Of a stretch of 24,171 nucleotides of DNA, positions 14,338-22,400 are shown piece after piece (positions within the stretch are counted from its first letter, which is position 1; each line of letters begins with the position of its first letter). The notes beneath the pieces were generated by a model. The model was given only the letters and a program-made list of their open reading frames with translations, was not told the origin of the DNA and ran no database searches. Source of the stretch: a virus; the IMG/VR virus record IMGVR_UViG_3300009702_000467, positions 1-24,171 of that record; one strand, given 5' to 3'. The translations under genes were made by a program, and so were the position numbers.

Positions 14338-15369
14338 ATGGCTGGTGTTCCACAAATTGGATCGGAGATCCGTTACGCAATCAAAATGCAATCCGTCGTA
14401 GGTGAAACCCTTACTGCTACAGGTGCCCACGAGATTAATATTGATAAAATGACTACTCCAACTCCGGTAAAAGAAATAGCAATTCCTGCAAGTACAGGTG
14501 CTGCAGGCCCGACTGAGGACTCATTTATTTATTTAACCTCAGGATCAATCCTAGGATTAAGCCTTTCAGGACCTTTAGATGTGTACGACGACTTTATTTT
14601 AAGTCAGTGTCATTTCCAGAAAGCCTCTGAAGAAGCAACTGCCCCTTTTGCAAAGACATTTACCCCTTACACTACTCATCCTGCTGATACAGCGGTTAAA
14701 GTCTTTACTTTATGGGAATACTATCCTGCAACAGGTCAATGTCATGTATATCGCGACTGTGTAGTAGAAAATTACACTAATGAGGGTGATATTGATGGTG
14801 GAGACCTTGTAAAACGCAGTGTAGATATTAAAGCATTGAGAGTAGGATACACTGAAGATGTTGATGCAGCTCTTTCAAGCTGGGTTAATTCAGGTTCTGC
14901 GGCCGGTAATGAAGGCGGTGGCTATGTGCATGTTAATGATTTAACTGCTACTATCGACTTTGGAAGTGGCGCAGTAAGTGTTCCTTTAAAAGCTTTTTCT
15001 ATTAAAACTGGATATGATAATGCAATAGGTAGTTATCCTGACGGCGCAGGTGGTTGGAATGGATATAATATTACTGGTCAAAATGGTGATTATTCGATTA
15101 CTATTTTAAAGACTGATGATAATTATGTTGAAACAGCTCTTGCAAGCCTTAAAGCGGGTACGCCTATTGATATTACAATTGAAAAAGGTGATGGTACAGC
15201 ATTTTTAAATTATAAAGATGTTGTACACGGTAAGATTGCAAGTCCTGACATTAAGAAAGATAATGCAGCCGCAATCCGCGCAACCTTTACTGGTAAGATA
15301 ACTAAAGCTGATGCTTCATCTGATGCACGCAGTCATACTGTTGTTGATGGCGAGGATAGAGGCTTATAA
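14338..15369 (+). CDS. Major tail tube protein
   Basis: This is a 343-residue, beta-rich, slightly acidic protein. Its place between the tail terminators and the tail chaperone pair, a strong AAGGAGG binding site expected for an abundant protein, and Gly/Ser/Thr-rich strand patterns (for example YLTSGSILGLSLSGP) all fit the subunit of the tail tube. Residues about 190-330 (VNDLTATIDFGSGAV and following) look like a second domain, so the protein could contain a duplicated tube fold or an added outer domain; common single-domain tubes are nearer 200-250 residues. No sheath gene follows, so the tail should be non-contractile. Confidence 0.75.
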   Translation: MAGVPQIGSEIRYAIKMQSVVGETLTATGAHEINIDKMTTPTPVKEIAIPASTGAAGPTEDSFIYLTSGSILGLSLSGPLDVYDDFILSQCHFQKASEEATAPFAKTFTPYTTHPADTAVKVFTLWEYYPATGQCHVYRDCVVENYTNEGDIDGGDLVKRSVDIKALRVGYTEDVDAALSSWVNSGSAAGNEGGGYVHVNDLTATIDFGSGAVSVPLKAFSIKTGYDNAIGSYPDGAGGWNGYNITGQNGDYSITILKTDDNYVETALASLKAGTPIDITIEKGDGTAFLNYKDVVHGKIASPDIKKDNAAAIRATFTGKITKADASSDARSHTVVDGEDRGL

Positions 15370-15399
15370 TAAACGCATATAAATACAGGAGATATAATT

Positions 15400-15834
15400 A
15401 TGCAAAGACGATCAAATACGCCAGATGAATTTAAAACTACTATATTAGGAGAAACCTTCATTTTGAGGTCTTTCTCCTTATATAAGCGTAGATTAAAAGT
15501 AAAAGAACTGGGTGAACTACAAAGACACTTTCAGTCTACTGGCGATACAGCTGATTATGATGCTATCCTTAAGAAAGCAGCTGAGTTTATTATTAGAGTT
15601 GAGAATTATGAGGGTACACCCTTACAATTCTTTACTGATGAAGTAATGCGCAATGATGACCTCAGTCTTATTATAGATAGTGTATCTTTATACGGCATCC
15701 TTGATGAGCAAACATTAAAAAACTTGCACTCCTCGTCGGAATCAGATACCGAGGCAGCGGCGGGGAATGTACAGACGGATGCCGCCTCGGATCCAGAGCC
15801 TGCTTTAAAGGTAGATCAGCAACCGAAAAGTTAA
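15400..15834 (+). CDS. Tail assembly chaperone, short form (gpG-like)
   Basis: This 144-residue protein lies between the tail tube and tape measure genes. The globular part (about 1-105) is followed by a hydrophilic tail rich in Ser, Glu, Asp and Ala. Chaperones of this kind coat the tape measure and recruit tube subunits, and are made in a short and a frameshifted long form. Binding site CAGGAG before ATG 15400. The sequence coding the tail (about 15728-15800) is clearly richer in G and C than its surroundings. Confidence 0.75.
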   Translation: MQRRSNTPDEFKTTILGETFILRSFSLYKRRLKVKELGELQRHFQSTGDTADYDAILKKAAEFIIRVENYEGTPLQFFTDEVMRNDDLSLIIDSVSLYGILDEQTLKNLHSSSESDTEAAAGNVQTDAASDPEPALKVDQQPKS

Positions 15835-16163
15835 CAATTAAGTTTAGGGGTTTAACACTTCCCGATGTTAAAATTACTAAACACGAATGGCCGAAGCTTG
15901 TAAATATGATAAGGTCAGCCATTAACCAACCTGACCTTCCTGTGCGGGACGCCTTACATTACTACACTAACCTCTGTTTATCCTCAATCATTTCATATCA
16001 AGCTTTAAACCTCTTGAGGCAATACGATGATTTTAAAAGATTCAACATACAACTTAACTGGACGGAATTTAATCATTCCTTCCCCGACTATTTATATGAG
16101 GCTTTCTGTCAAATAGATTCAGAGCACAGGTACTATGAATACCTTGATAGAAATAAAAAATAA
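15400..16163 (+). CDS. Tail assembly chaperone, long form by -1 frameshift (gpGT-like)
   Basis: The -1 frame is open from 15708 to 16163, past the stop at 15832, and reads as a good protein (KFRGLTLPDVKITKHEWPKL, then the stretch INQPDLPVRDALHYY). Its first ATG (15906) lacks a binding site, so it should be made as a fusion. Two heptamers of the right phase are present: A AAA AAC at 15717-15723 and T TTA AAG at 15804-15810. The second is 24 bases before the short-form stop and gives a fusion of about 254 residues without a strange linker. The fusion ends with a TAATG overlap to the tape measure. Confidence 0.75.
15717..15723 (+). other. Slippery heptamer A AAA AAC (candidate 1)
   Basis: In phase with the chaperone frame (codons TTA AAA AAC). 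It is an intrinsically excellent -1 slip sequence. Slipping here would add a Cys/Arg-rich stretch of doubtful coding quality before the second domain. Confidence 0.5.
15804..15810 (+). other. Slippery heptamer T TTA AAG (candidate 2)
   Basis: In phase with the chaperone frame (codons GCT TTA AAG), near the end of the short form, as usual for tail chaperones. The reading frames before and after it both look coding, which favours this site. Confidence 0.6.
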
Positions 16164-18301
16164 TGTCAATAGATAAACACACAATACAAATAAATCAAAC
16201 AGGAAATGCAAAAGAAGGCCTAAACGGAATTGCAGGAGCCTTCCCAGGTATTAGTTTAGCAGCTGTAGGAGCTGCAGGAGCTCTTGCGTTAGTAGCAGGT
16301 GGATTAAAATCAATCATTAGTAAGGCGGCTGAATCTCAAAAAGTGTGGATGTCTGTTGATGGTTCAATCAAAAGAGCAGGATTATCATTAGATAGTACCA
16401 GAAAAAAAATTCATGCATTTGCTTCTGAGATGCAAGATACAACGGGACAATCAGATGAAGATTTTGGTAATATGGTTGCCAACTTACTTGATAGAGGTAT
16501 TGATCTTCAAACAGCATTTAAAACAGTAAGACTTTCTGCTGATATTGCTGCCGGCGGCCTGGATAGTATGTCTACAGCATTTAAACAAGTTGCAGATGCT
16601 GTAGGTAAAGGTAATGTTAGGGCTTTAACTAAGTACGGCATTACAGTTGATAAAACTAAATCAAAACAAGATCAACTTAATGATGCCTTAGCGCAGTTAC
16701 AGAAAATGGTCGGCGGTAGAGCTAAAAGTATGGCCGATTCATTTGATGTTAAGTGGAAGGCAGTTAAACAAACATTTGGGGACACTGCTGAGATTATAGG
16801 TAATGATTTACTACCATTCTTAACCGATCTCGGATCAGCAGTAAATTCAACATTAAAAGACTTAAATTATTGGTTAGGTGGTTCACCCAGTACAGCGGAT
16901 GTAATGGATGATAGTGCTCGTAGTACATATAACATGGAAATAAAGGTAACTGACCTTAATCAAGCATTCGCCGACGGTAAGATTACAGTTGATCAATATA
17001 AAGAAGGTATTTCTAATCTACAGAAAACCGCAGGTAATGTAAAACCAGGTTTAGATGAACTTGAGAAAAAAGATTCTAAAGCAGCCAAAAAATTAAAAAG
17101 AATGTTATTTGATTTATCGGAAGGTGTAAAAGATGGTACAATAAAATATTCCGATGCATTAAAATTGGCAAAGAAAGCAACAGCAGAATACGCAAATAGT
17201 CTTCATACAGATACTAAAGAAGGAATTGATGCTCTTGATAAGTGGGATGATTCTATAAAGAAATACGAAGAACATGCGGCGAAAATGAAATTACTTAATA
17301 AAAGTCTTGCTGGAATGCATATAACCCCTCCTAAAGCTCCTGTCATTCCTGGACCTGAAATGCCTAAGTTTGATCCTGCACAGGAATCTAAGGAATTAGA
17401 TGATTCAAATGCGCTCTACATAAAAAAAGAAAAAGAAAAAAATGCTAAGCTTACAGAATTACAAAAGGAACAATTAAAAAAGAAAGAAGAATCCCGGCAG
17501 CAAGATATATACAATACAATAGAATACAACCGAGAAAAATATTCAGTTCTTGTTGATGGTTTAGGTGAAGTAGGCGATGAATTAAATACATTCCTTACAG
17601 ATAACTTAGGATTATTCGGCGATACAGCTAATAATATCTTTCAAAGCGTAGGCGCCACAATGATTAGTAGTTTAAGTACTAAAGCATTAGATAGGTTTAC
17701 TGATAAATTATTAGCAGGCCAGAATGCATTCGGAGGCCTTAGTAAAATTATGAGTGGATTTTCAGCAGGTAGTAAGAGTGTAGTTAAATCTACATTAAAT
17801 ATAGTTGCAGCTTTAGGTAAAGAAATTTTTCAGGTAGCAAAGTTAATAGGTAAATATATTGCACTTGCTGCCGTTCAAGCTGCAAAAGCAGTATCTCATA
17901 TACCTGTAATAGGTGTACCTCTTGCGATCGCCGCCGCGGCAGCTGTAGTAGCGGGCTTAGGTAAGATTGTAGGGGCTTTCGATGATCCCGCTAACGATAT
18001 AGTCGCCGAGAAGTGGGGTATAGACGCAGGCAATAACTTTGTTAAAGGCTTCCGTAAAGCTACGGCAGCACCTCAATTTGGGGAAATGGCTGTAGGGGCT
18101 TTACAACAGGGGTTTGATTATAATAGCGGAGGTTCAACTTATAATTCTACTAATAGTAATCATTTAACTTTTGTAATTCAAAGCGGGGCTACACTTGATG
18201 AAGCGGCCGCCGATAAAATATTAAATAAACTTCCTAAAATATTGAAAGATAATAACCTTGACCTCGGAGAGCTCAGTTATTATGACATACAAAGAGGATA
18301 A
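16163..18301 (+). CDS. Tape measure protein
   Basis: This 712-residue protein is mostly helical and sets tail length. At the usual 1.5 angstrom per residue it predicts a tail of about 105 nm. There are hydrophobic, Ala/Gly-rich stretches near the N-terminus (LAAVGAAGALALVAGGL, about 32-48) and near the C-terminus (about 576-604). The middle contains the conserved-looking LDSMSTAFKQVADAVGKGN, then LTKYGITVDKTKSKQDQL, typical of tape measures, and a Lys/Glu-rich coiled coil (about 415-455). TAATG overlap with the chaperone. Confidence 0.9.
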   Translation: MSIDKHTIQINQTGNAKEGLNGIAGAFPGISLAAVGAAGALALVAGGLKSIISKAAESQKVWMSVDGSIKRAGLSLDSTRKKIHAFASEMQDTTGQSDEDFGNMVANLLDRGIDLQTAFKTVRLSADIAAGGLDSMSTAFKQVADAVGKGNVRALTKYGITVDKTKSKQDQLNDALAQLQKMVGGRAKSMADSFDVKWKAVKQTFGDTAEIIGNDLLPFLTDLGSAVNSTLKDLNYWLGGSPSTADVMDDSARSTYNMEIKVTDLNQAFADGKITVDQYKEGISNLQKTAGNVKPGLDELEKKDSKAAKKLKRMLFDLSEGVKDGTIKYSDALKLAKKATAEYANSLHTDTKEGIDALDKWDDSIKKYEEHAAKMKLLNKSLAGMHITPPKAPVIPGPEMPKFDPAQESKELDDSNALYIKKEKEKNAKLTELQKEQLKKKEESRQQDIYNTIEYNREKYSVLVDGLGEVGDELNTFLTDNLGLFGDTANNIFQSVGATMISSLSTKALDRFTDKLLAGQNAFGGLSKIMSGFSAGSKSVVKSTLNIVAALGKEIFQVAKLIGKYIALAAVQAAKAVSHIPVIGVPLAIAAAAAVVAGLGKIVGAFDDPANDIVAEKWGIDAGNNFVKGFRKATAAPQFGEMAVGALQQGFDYNSGGSTYNSTNSNHLTFVIQSGATLDEAAADKILNKLPKILKDNNLDLGELSYYDIQRG

Positions 18302-18304
18302 AAC

Positions 18305-19146
18305 ATGGCAAATAAGATAAAATTATTCAGTTTACAAGCTCACAGATATATTGAACCTATAAGTGTAAACTGGGCAGCAAAAGATGATATGTACAATCTT
18401 GTAGATTGGAGGCTAACAACTAAATGTATAGCCACTTCAACTGCTGAACAAGTATATGTTTTCGACCGGTATCCTCAAGATGAGGCGAATTATCAAGCAG
18501 GTAATGGTAAGGCTTCAGGTTCAACTGAGTGGGATACAGGGGGTATTATGATAGGTAATTATGCTGAAACTGATTGGTCAGCTGCTTCTATAGCCTTATT
18601 ATCAAATGATAGTCCTACAGATCCAGGAGGTACTCAACATACAACCCCAATAGAAAATAATAATGGTCCTTTCTTTGCATACAAAGAACTTAACAATGAT
18701 TTATCTAAAAGATACATTATTGTTAAGATATACAATTCGCCCGTGCCTATTAAAGTTTCTCATTTTTTATTTATGAAAGAACACGAACTAACTATTAGGC
18801 CTCAATATTCATTAGATGTAACATATGATTATGATACCGCTTCGCAAAAGCTTTAGGCAATGATGAAGTCGTATCTTTAAGGTCTCAAAATCCAATACAA
18901 ATATTAAAAAGAAACTTCACGATTTTAGGGGGCTCTACAGTTAGTAGTGTAATAGAATGGTTTAAAGAGGGCGCAGGTAATGCGAGATTTGTAGTGTATT
19001 TAGAAAATGTAGATACAATAACCGACGCGTATGTTTGTAGATTAAATAATTCTCAACTAAAGATAGAACAAAAACAACACGAATTATATATTACAGGATT
19101 AATACTAAAAACAGTTCCTTATTATGAATCAGGAGAGGACTGGTAA
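18305..19146 (+). CDS. Distal tail protein, interrupted by an apparent 1-nt frameshift
   Basis: As read, the first frame stops at 18856 after 183 codons. The -1 frame is open from 18835 and continues as convincing protein (NDEVVSLRSQNPIQILKRNF, then VYLENVDTITDAYV) up to TAA 19144-19146, which overlaps the next ATG in the TAATG manner used throughout this region. Restoring one A to the run in GCAAAAGC near 18846-18849 gives one protein of about 280 residues. Its place after the tape measure fits a distal tail (Dit/gpL-like) protein of the tail tip. The break may be a sequencing error in a homopolymer, a real mutation, or frameshifting at A-AAG. No canonical seven-base slip site is present. 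Confidence 0.7.
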
Positions 19147-21668
19147 TGATTACAGAGCCTACAAGATTTACAGCCAATAAACATAAAGGCGACTTTATGG
19201 GGGTAGTCTTTCAAATAGTTAAAGACGGTAAGAATTATTTGTTAGGTAATTTTGCAGCCGATATTACTGAAGGTACAATTCATAATTGTTTAATTAATGA
19301 TGATTGGAATTATAAAGCCAAGGGTAATCGAGTAACAAAGAAATTTTCACGCCAAAAAGCGGGTGCAAAGTTTGCAAATCAGTATACTATTGAAGGTAAT
19401 ACTTTAAATAAATTATTTAGCCCTGGTTTAAATTGCGCAATGTGGTTGTTTACAACCCGTAATATATCAGGATTAGCAGACGGAATACGGAGGTTTAGTG
19501 GATCAATTGATAATACAAACCCTCGAGATCGGGATGTATTTACTTTAAGTGCTATCGACGGTAGTCCTGAATATCTTGATTATAAATTATTAAATGAGAA
19601 ACTGACCGATAATTATACTAAAGTACCTAAAAGAAATAAACTCGCAAGATCATACTGGCACTTCGGTACCCGTAAATATCCAGGTAGATATTTTAAGGCT
19701 TTAAGATATATGCCTGGAGGCTTTTGGGATGTCTCAAAGAAAGATATGAATAATATTTCAGCTTTATATATTACAATTATAAAAGATAAAGATCCTATTA
19801 GAGTAGATACCTTCGGTGTTAATAATGTTTATACGGCTCCAAATCATACGACCGTTAGACATGATCCTACTATACATAATAATCAATCAAGTTATAGCGC
19901 AACTGAGTTTTATTCTGTAAATGATAATTTAGAACCCCCCTTTAATTTAGGTGCGCACGGGTATGCTGACTTTTATAAGCCTACGGCCTACCCTGAGTGT
20001 GCTTTTGATGGCAGCCAAAAAACAATTAACGGGCAGTATCAAGGGGGTGCTTTTACTACAATGGCTCAAATAGGTGGATATGATCTTTATCCTATTGCAG
20101 GCACAGGTATTAAATCATCTTTAGTTACTATTGTATGGGAAATTAATGATGCTGATGATTTACAAGAACGATTTACATCATCTAAACTTAAAGCAACTCT
20201 ATGGCCACAGTGGACTAACTTTAGAATAAGTCAGGCCTTAAAAAATATAGGTTGGACTGAAAATACTGACGGATCATTAACTGCCCCTTCAGTTCCTTAT
20301 CCTTATGTAGAATCTAAATTTAGTGCTCGGTGGGGTCTTATTACAGATCCTGGTAATAAAGATGAATTTCCTGCAGAACCTGGACACGCATGGCTTAATG
20401 GTTGGGGGCATACTGAAAATGGTTATGGAGTTAGTGGTCCTTTCAGTACATCATCAACTTGGTCTACACCAATATCTCCTACAACTGTATTAACCCCTGC
20501 TGATATAAAAACTACCCCTACTCGTAGTTATGCTTTAGGTTTAAAGGTAGGTTATTATAAAGGCTCTTACGCATCTGAAGCAGATCCCCCTTATTATGAT
20601 ACAGACCCTTTACTGGTTTTAGGTAATATTGTACTTGTAATGCAGGTTGTAGTTACACCTGAGGATACCGATGAGGACACCGGATGGCTTGCGCCCTACG
20701 CCTATGTACAAGGAGCAGGTATGTCTTATCCTTCGTGGATTACAGCACCTAACTGGAGTGCCACAAGAGGTAGGCCTGAAGAAGGTTATGTAATAGATAA
20801 TTCAGCCTGGATTGCGGCCGCAATGATTATTGAAGGTCCTCAAGGTGGTACTTTTGATTCATCTATTTTTGATACTCAAAGCTTTTTAAATGCTCAAATA
20901 AATGTACTTAAAACGAGCTACTCAGTATTAGATGAAAATGAAACCCCTCGTATAGCAATACAAAAATTAGGGGCTGAATCATATTGGGCGCCTGCTTGGT
21001 TAGGACAAGGAAAATTAAGATTAAAAACATTTAGAAACTTGGGACTTTATTGGCCACCAGTATTAAACGAACCCTTTAAGATTTACTGGGAAGATATTGT
21101 TAATGGTCAAGTTAAACAAGATAAAACTCCGGATGAATATATTGTAAATGAAATAAACTTTAAATACAATTATAATGTTGCAACCGATAAGTATGAAAAA
21201 GAAGTTACCGTTGGTAATGCAGCCTCTCAAGCAGTTTATGGTAAAAGAATTACTGATATAAAGCTTAAAACTATTAATGACGGCGGAGATAATGCGCCAC
21301 TCATTAATAATTCAGTCGCAATGTTGGCCACTCATTTAATTGATTATGATGATGATGAAGGTGTTAGTGTTAATGATGGCTTCCTTGCGAGACGCCATAA
21401 CACTCATAATCTTACATTAAGAGGGTTTAAATTTGCGTCAGCCGAAATTTTTGATGAAGTAGTTTTTGATAATACTTCAATGCAGGCTCACGGATTTGAA
21501 TGTCCTGATGAAGATACTTGGTCGAATACATATACTGATAAGTACCACGATGTAGAGGCAATTAGTATAAATAAGAATGGGGTTGAATTGACTGTATGGC
21601 AACTACCCAGATATAGAAACTTATTTGATCTTAAAGGTGTAAGATTATTTTCATCGAGGTTAACATAA
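19146..21668 (+). CDS. Large tail-tip/baseplate hub protein
   Basis: This is an 840-residue protein after the distal tail gene. The N-terminal 150 residues (for example KFSRQKAGAKFANQYTIEGN, then GSIDNTNPRDRDVFTLSAID) look like the folded base of a tail-tip protein. The long middle part is rich in Trp, Tyr, Pro, Gly and Asn, as in exposed receptor-contacting or carbohydrate-binding regions. The end (VNEINFKYNYNVATDKYEKE, then NKNGVELTVWQLP) looks like another beta domain. By order it corresponds to the hub/tail-associated protein (gpJ- or Tal-like). No lysozyme or peptidase motif was recognised. Confidence 0.65.
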   Translation: MITEPTRFTANKHKGDFMGVVFQIVKDGKNYLLGNFAADITEGTIHNCLINDDWNYKAKGNRVTKKFSRQKAGAKFANQYTIEGNTLNKLFSPGLNCAMWLFTTRNISGLADGIRRFSGSIDNTNPRDRDVFTLSAIDGSPEYLDYKLLNEKLTDNYTKVPKRNKLARSYWHFGTRKYPGRYFKALRYMPGGFWDVSKKDMNNISALYITIIKDKDPIRVDTFGVNNVYTAPNHTTVRHDPTIHNNQSSYSATEFYSVNDNLEPPFNLGAHGYADFYKPTAYPECAFDGSQKTINGQYQGGAFTTMAQIGGYDLYPIAGTGIKSSLVTIVWEINDADDLQERFTSSKLKATLWPQWTNFRISQALKNIGWTENTDGSLTAPSVPYPYVESKFSARWGLITDPGNKDEFPAEPGHAWLNGWGHTENGYGVSGPFSTSSTWSTPISPTTVLTPADIKTTPTRSYALGLKVGYYKGSYASEADPPYYDTDPLLVLGNIVLVMQVVVTPEDTDEDTGWLAPYAYVQGAGMSYPSWITAPNWSATRGRPEEGYVIDNSAWIAAAMIIEGPQGGTFDSSIFDTQSFLNAQINVLKTSYSVLDENETPRIAIQKLGAESYWAPAWLGQGKLRLKTFRNLGLYWPPVLNEPFKIYWEDIVNGQVKQDKTPDEYIVNEINFKYNYNVATDKYEKEVTVGNAASQAVYGKRITDIKLKTINDGGDNAPLINNSVAMLATHLIDYDDDEGVSVNDGFLARRHNTHNLTLRGFKFASAEIFDEVVFDNTSMQAHGFECPDEDTWSNTYTDKYHDVEAISINKNGVELTVWQLPRYRNLFDLKGVRLFSSRLT

Positions 21669-22387
21669 TGGCTACATATTCAGGAAACATGCACGGACTA
21701 CCTACCGGAACCTTTAGATTTGAGATAACATTATATAATGATCCTGCGCCTGAAGTAGTTGATCTTAACGCAGTTCCTCATTATAGCGGCAGCCTAACTT
21801 CAGATGGTTTATGGCTTGAAAGTAATACAGCCCCTACAAGTACTACACTATCGGGATCATACCCTGCACTTATAGACGGAGATTATTATACCCCAGCAGT
21901 ATCAGGTTCAAATAATTCATCTATCGGCATAGATTTAGGGGCTCAATATGAGATATATGGTATGAAAATTGTAGATGATGGTACAGCAGGTTTAGGTATT
22001 GCTTATTTTTCAGGTTCTCACGATACTGTATCAGCCTATTATAGTAATGATAATTCGTCGTGGACTTTAATTAAAACTATCTCACCAGCTCAAAGAGTTT
22101 CCGGATCATATGGGTATGAAGTATTTGTATGGTGGGAAGATGATCCTGTAACTGCTCAATATATACAATTACACTTCCCGAGAGGGTTCTTATATAGTGC
22201 TGAATCAAAGCCTTTAATAATAACTGAATCCGTTGCGTTTGCACAAACTGCTGTTAATAATTCATCGGGTTTAGTTAGGCGTATTTATAGTAATTCTATA
22301 GGTAAACTGTCTATTGATGGTTCTCAACAAACTGGATCGGTTTCCGGTTCAGCCGATATTACATTTCAAAATAAAAATATTTCATAA
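21668..22387 (+). CDS. Tail protein with discoidin-like (F5/8 type C) domain
   Basis: This is a 239-residue protein. Residues about 60-175 match the discoidin pattern by eye: ALIDGDYYTPAV, SIGIDLGAQYEIYGMKI, then AYYSNDNSSWTLIK and TAQYIQLHFP. Such domains bind sugars or lipids, so this is a likely receptor-binding or adhesion protein of the tail tip. The short N-terminal and C-terminal regions are beta-rich and Ser/Gly-rich. TAATG overlap with the hub gene. It is followed by the tail fibre gene after 13 bases. Confidence 0.65.
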   Translation: MATYSGNMHGLPTGTFRFEITLYNDPAPEVVDLNAVPHYSGSLTSDGLWLESNTAPTSTTLSGSYPALIDGDYYTPAVSGSNNSSIGIDLGAQYEIYGMKIVDDGTAGLGIAYFSGSHDTVSAYYSNDNSSWTLIKTISPAQRVSGSYGYEVFVWWEDDPVTAQYIQLHFPRGFLYSAESKPLIITESVAFAQTAVNNSSGLVRRIYSNSIGKLSIDGSQQTGSVSGSADITFQNKNIS

Positions 22388-22400
22388 ATAGGACATAAAA

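Noticed and set aside
15906-16163. Independent gene starting at ATG 15906
   Set aside because: No ribosome binding site, and the frame is open and protein-like well upstream; better explained as the frameshifted part of the tail chaperone.
18846-18852. Classical programmed -1 frameshift in the distal tail gene
   Set aside because: No X-XXY-YYZ heptamer is in phase; only a simple A-AAG slip or a lost base fits, so it is reported as an apparent frameshift.
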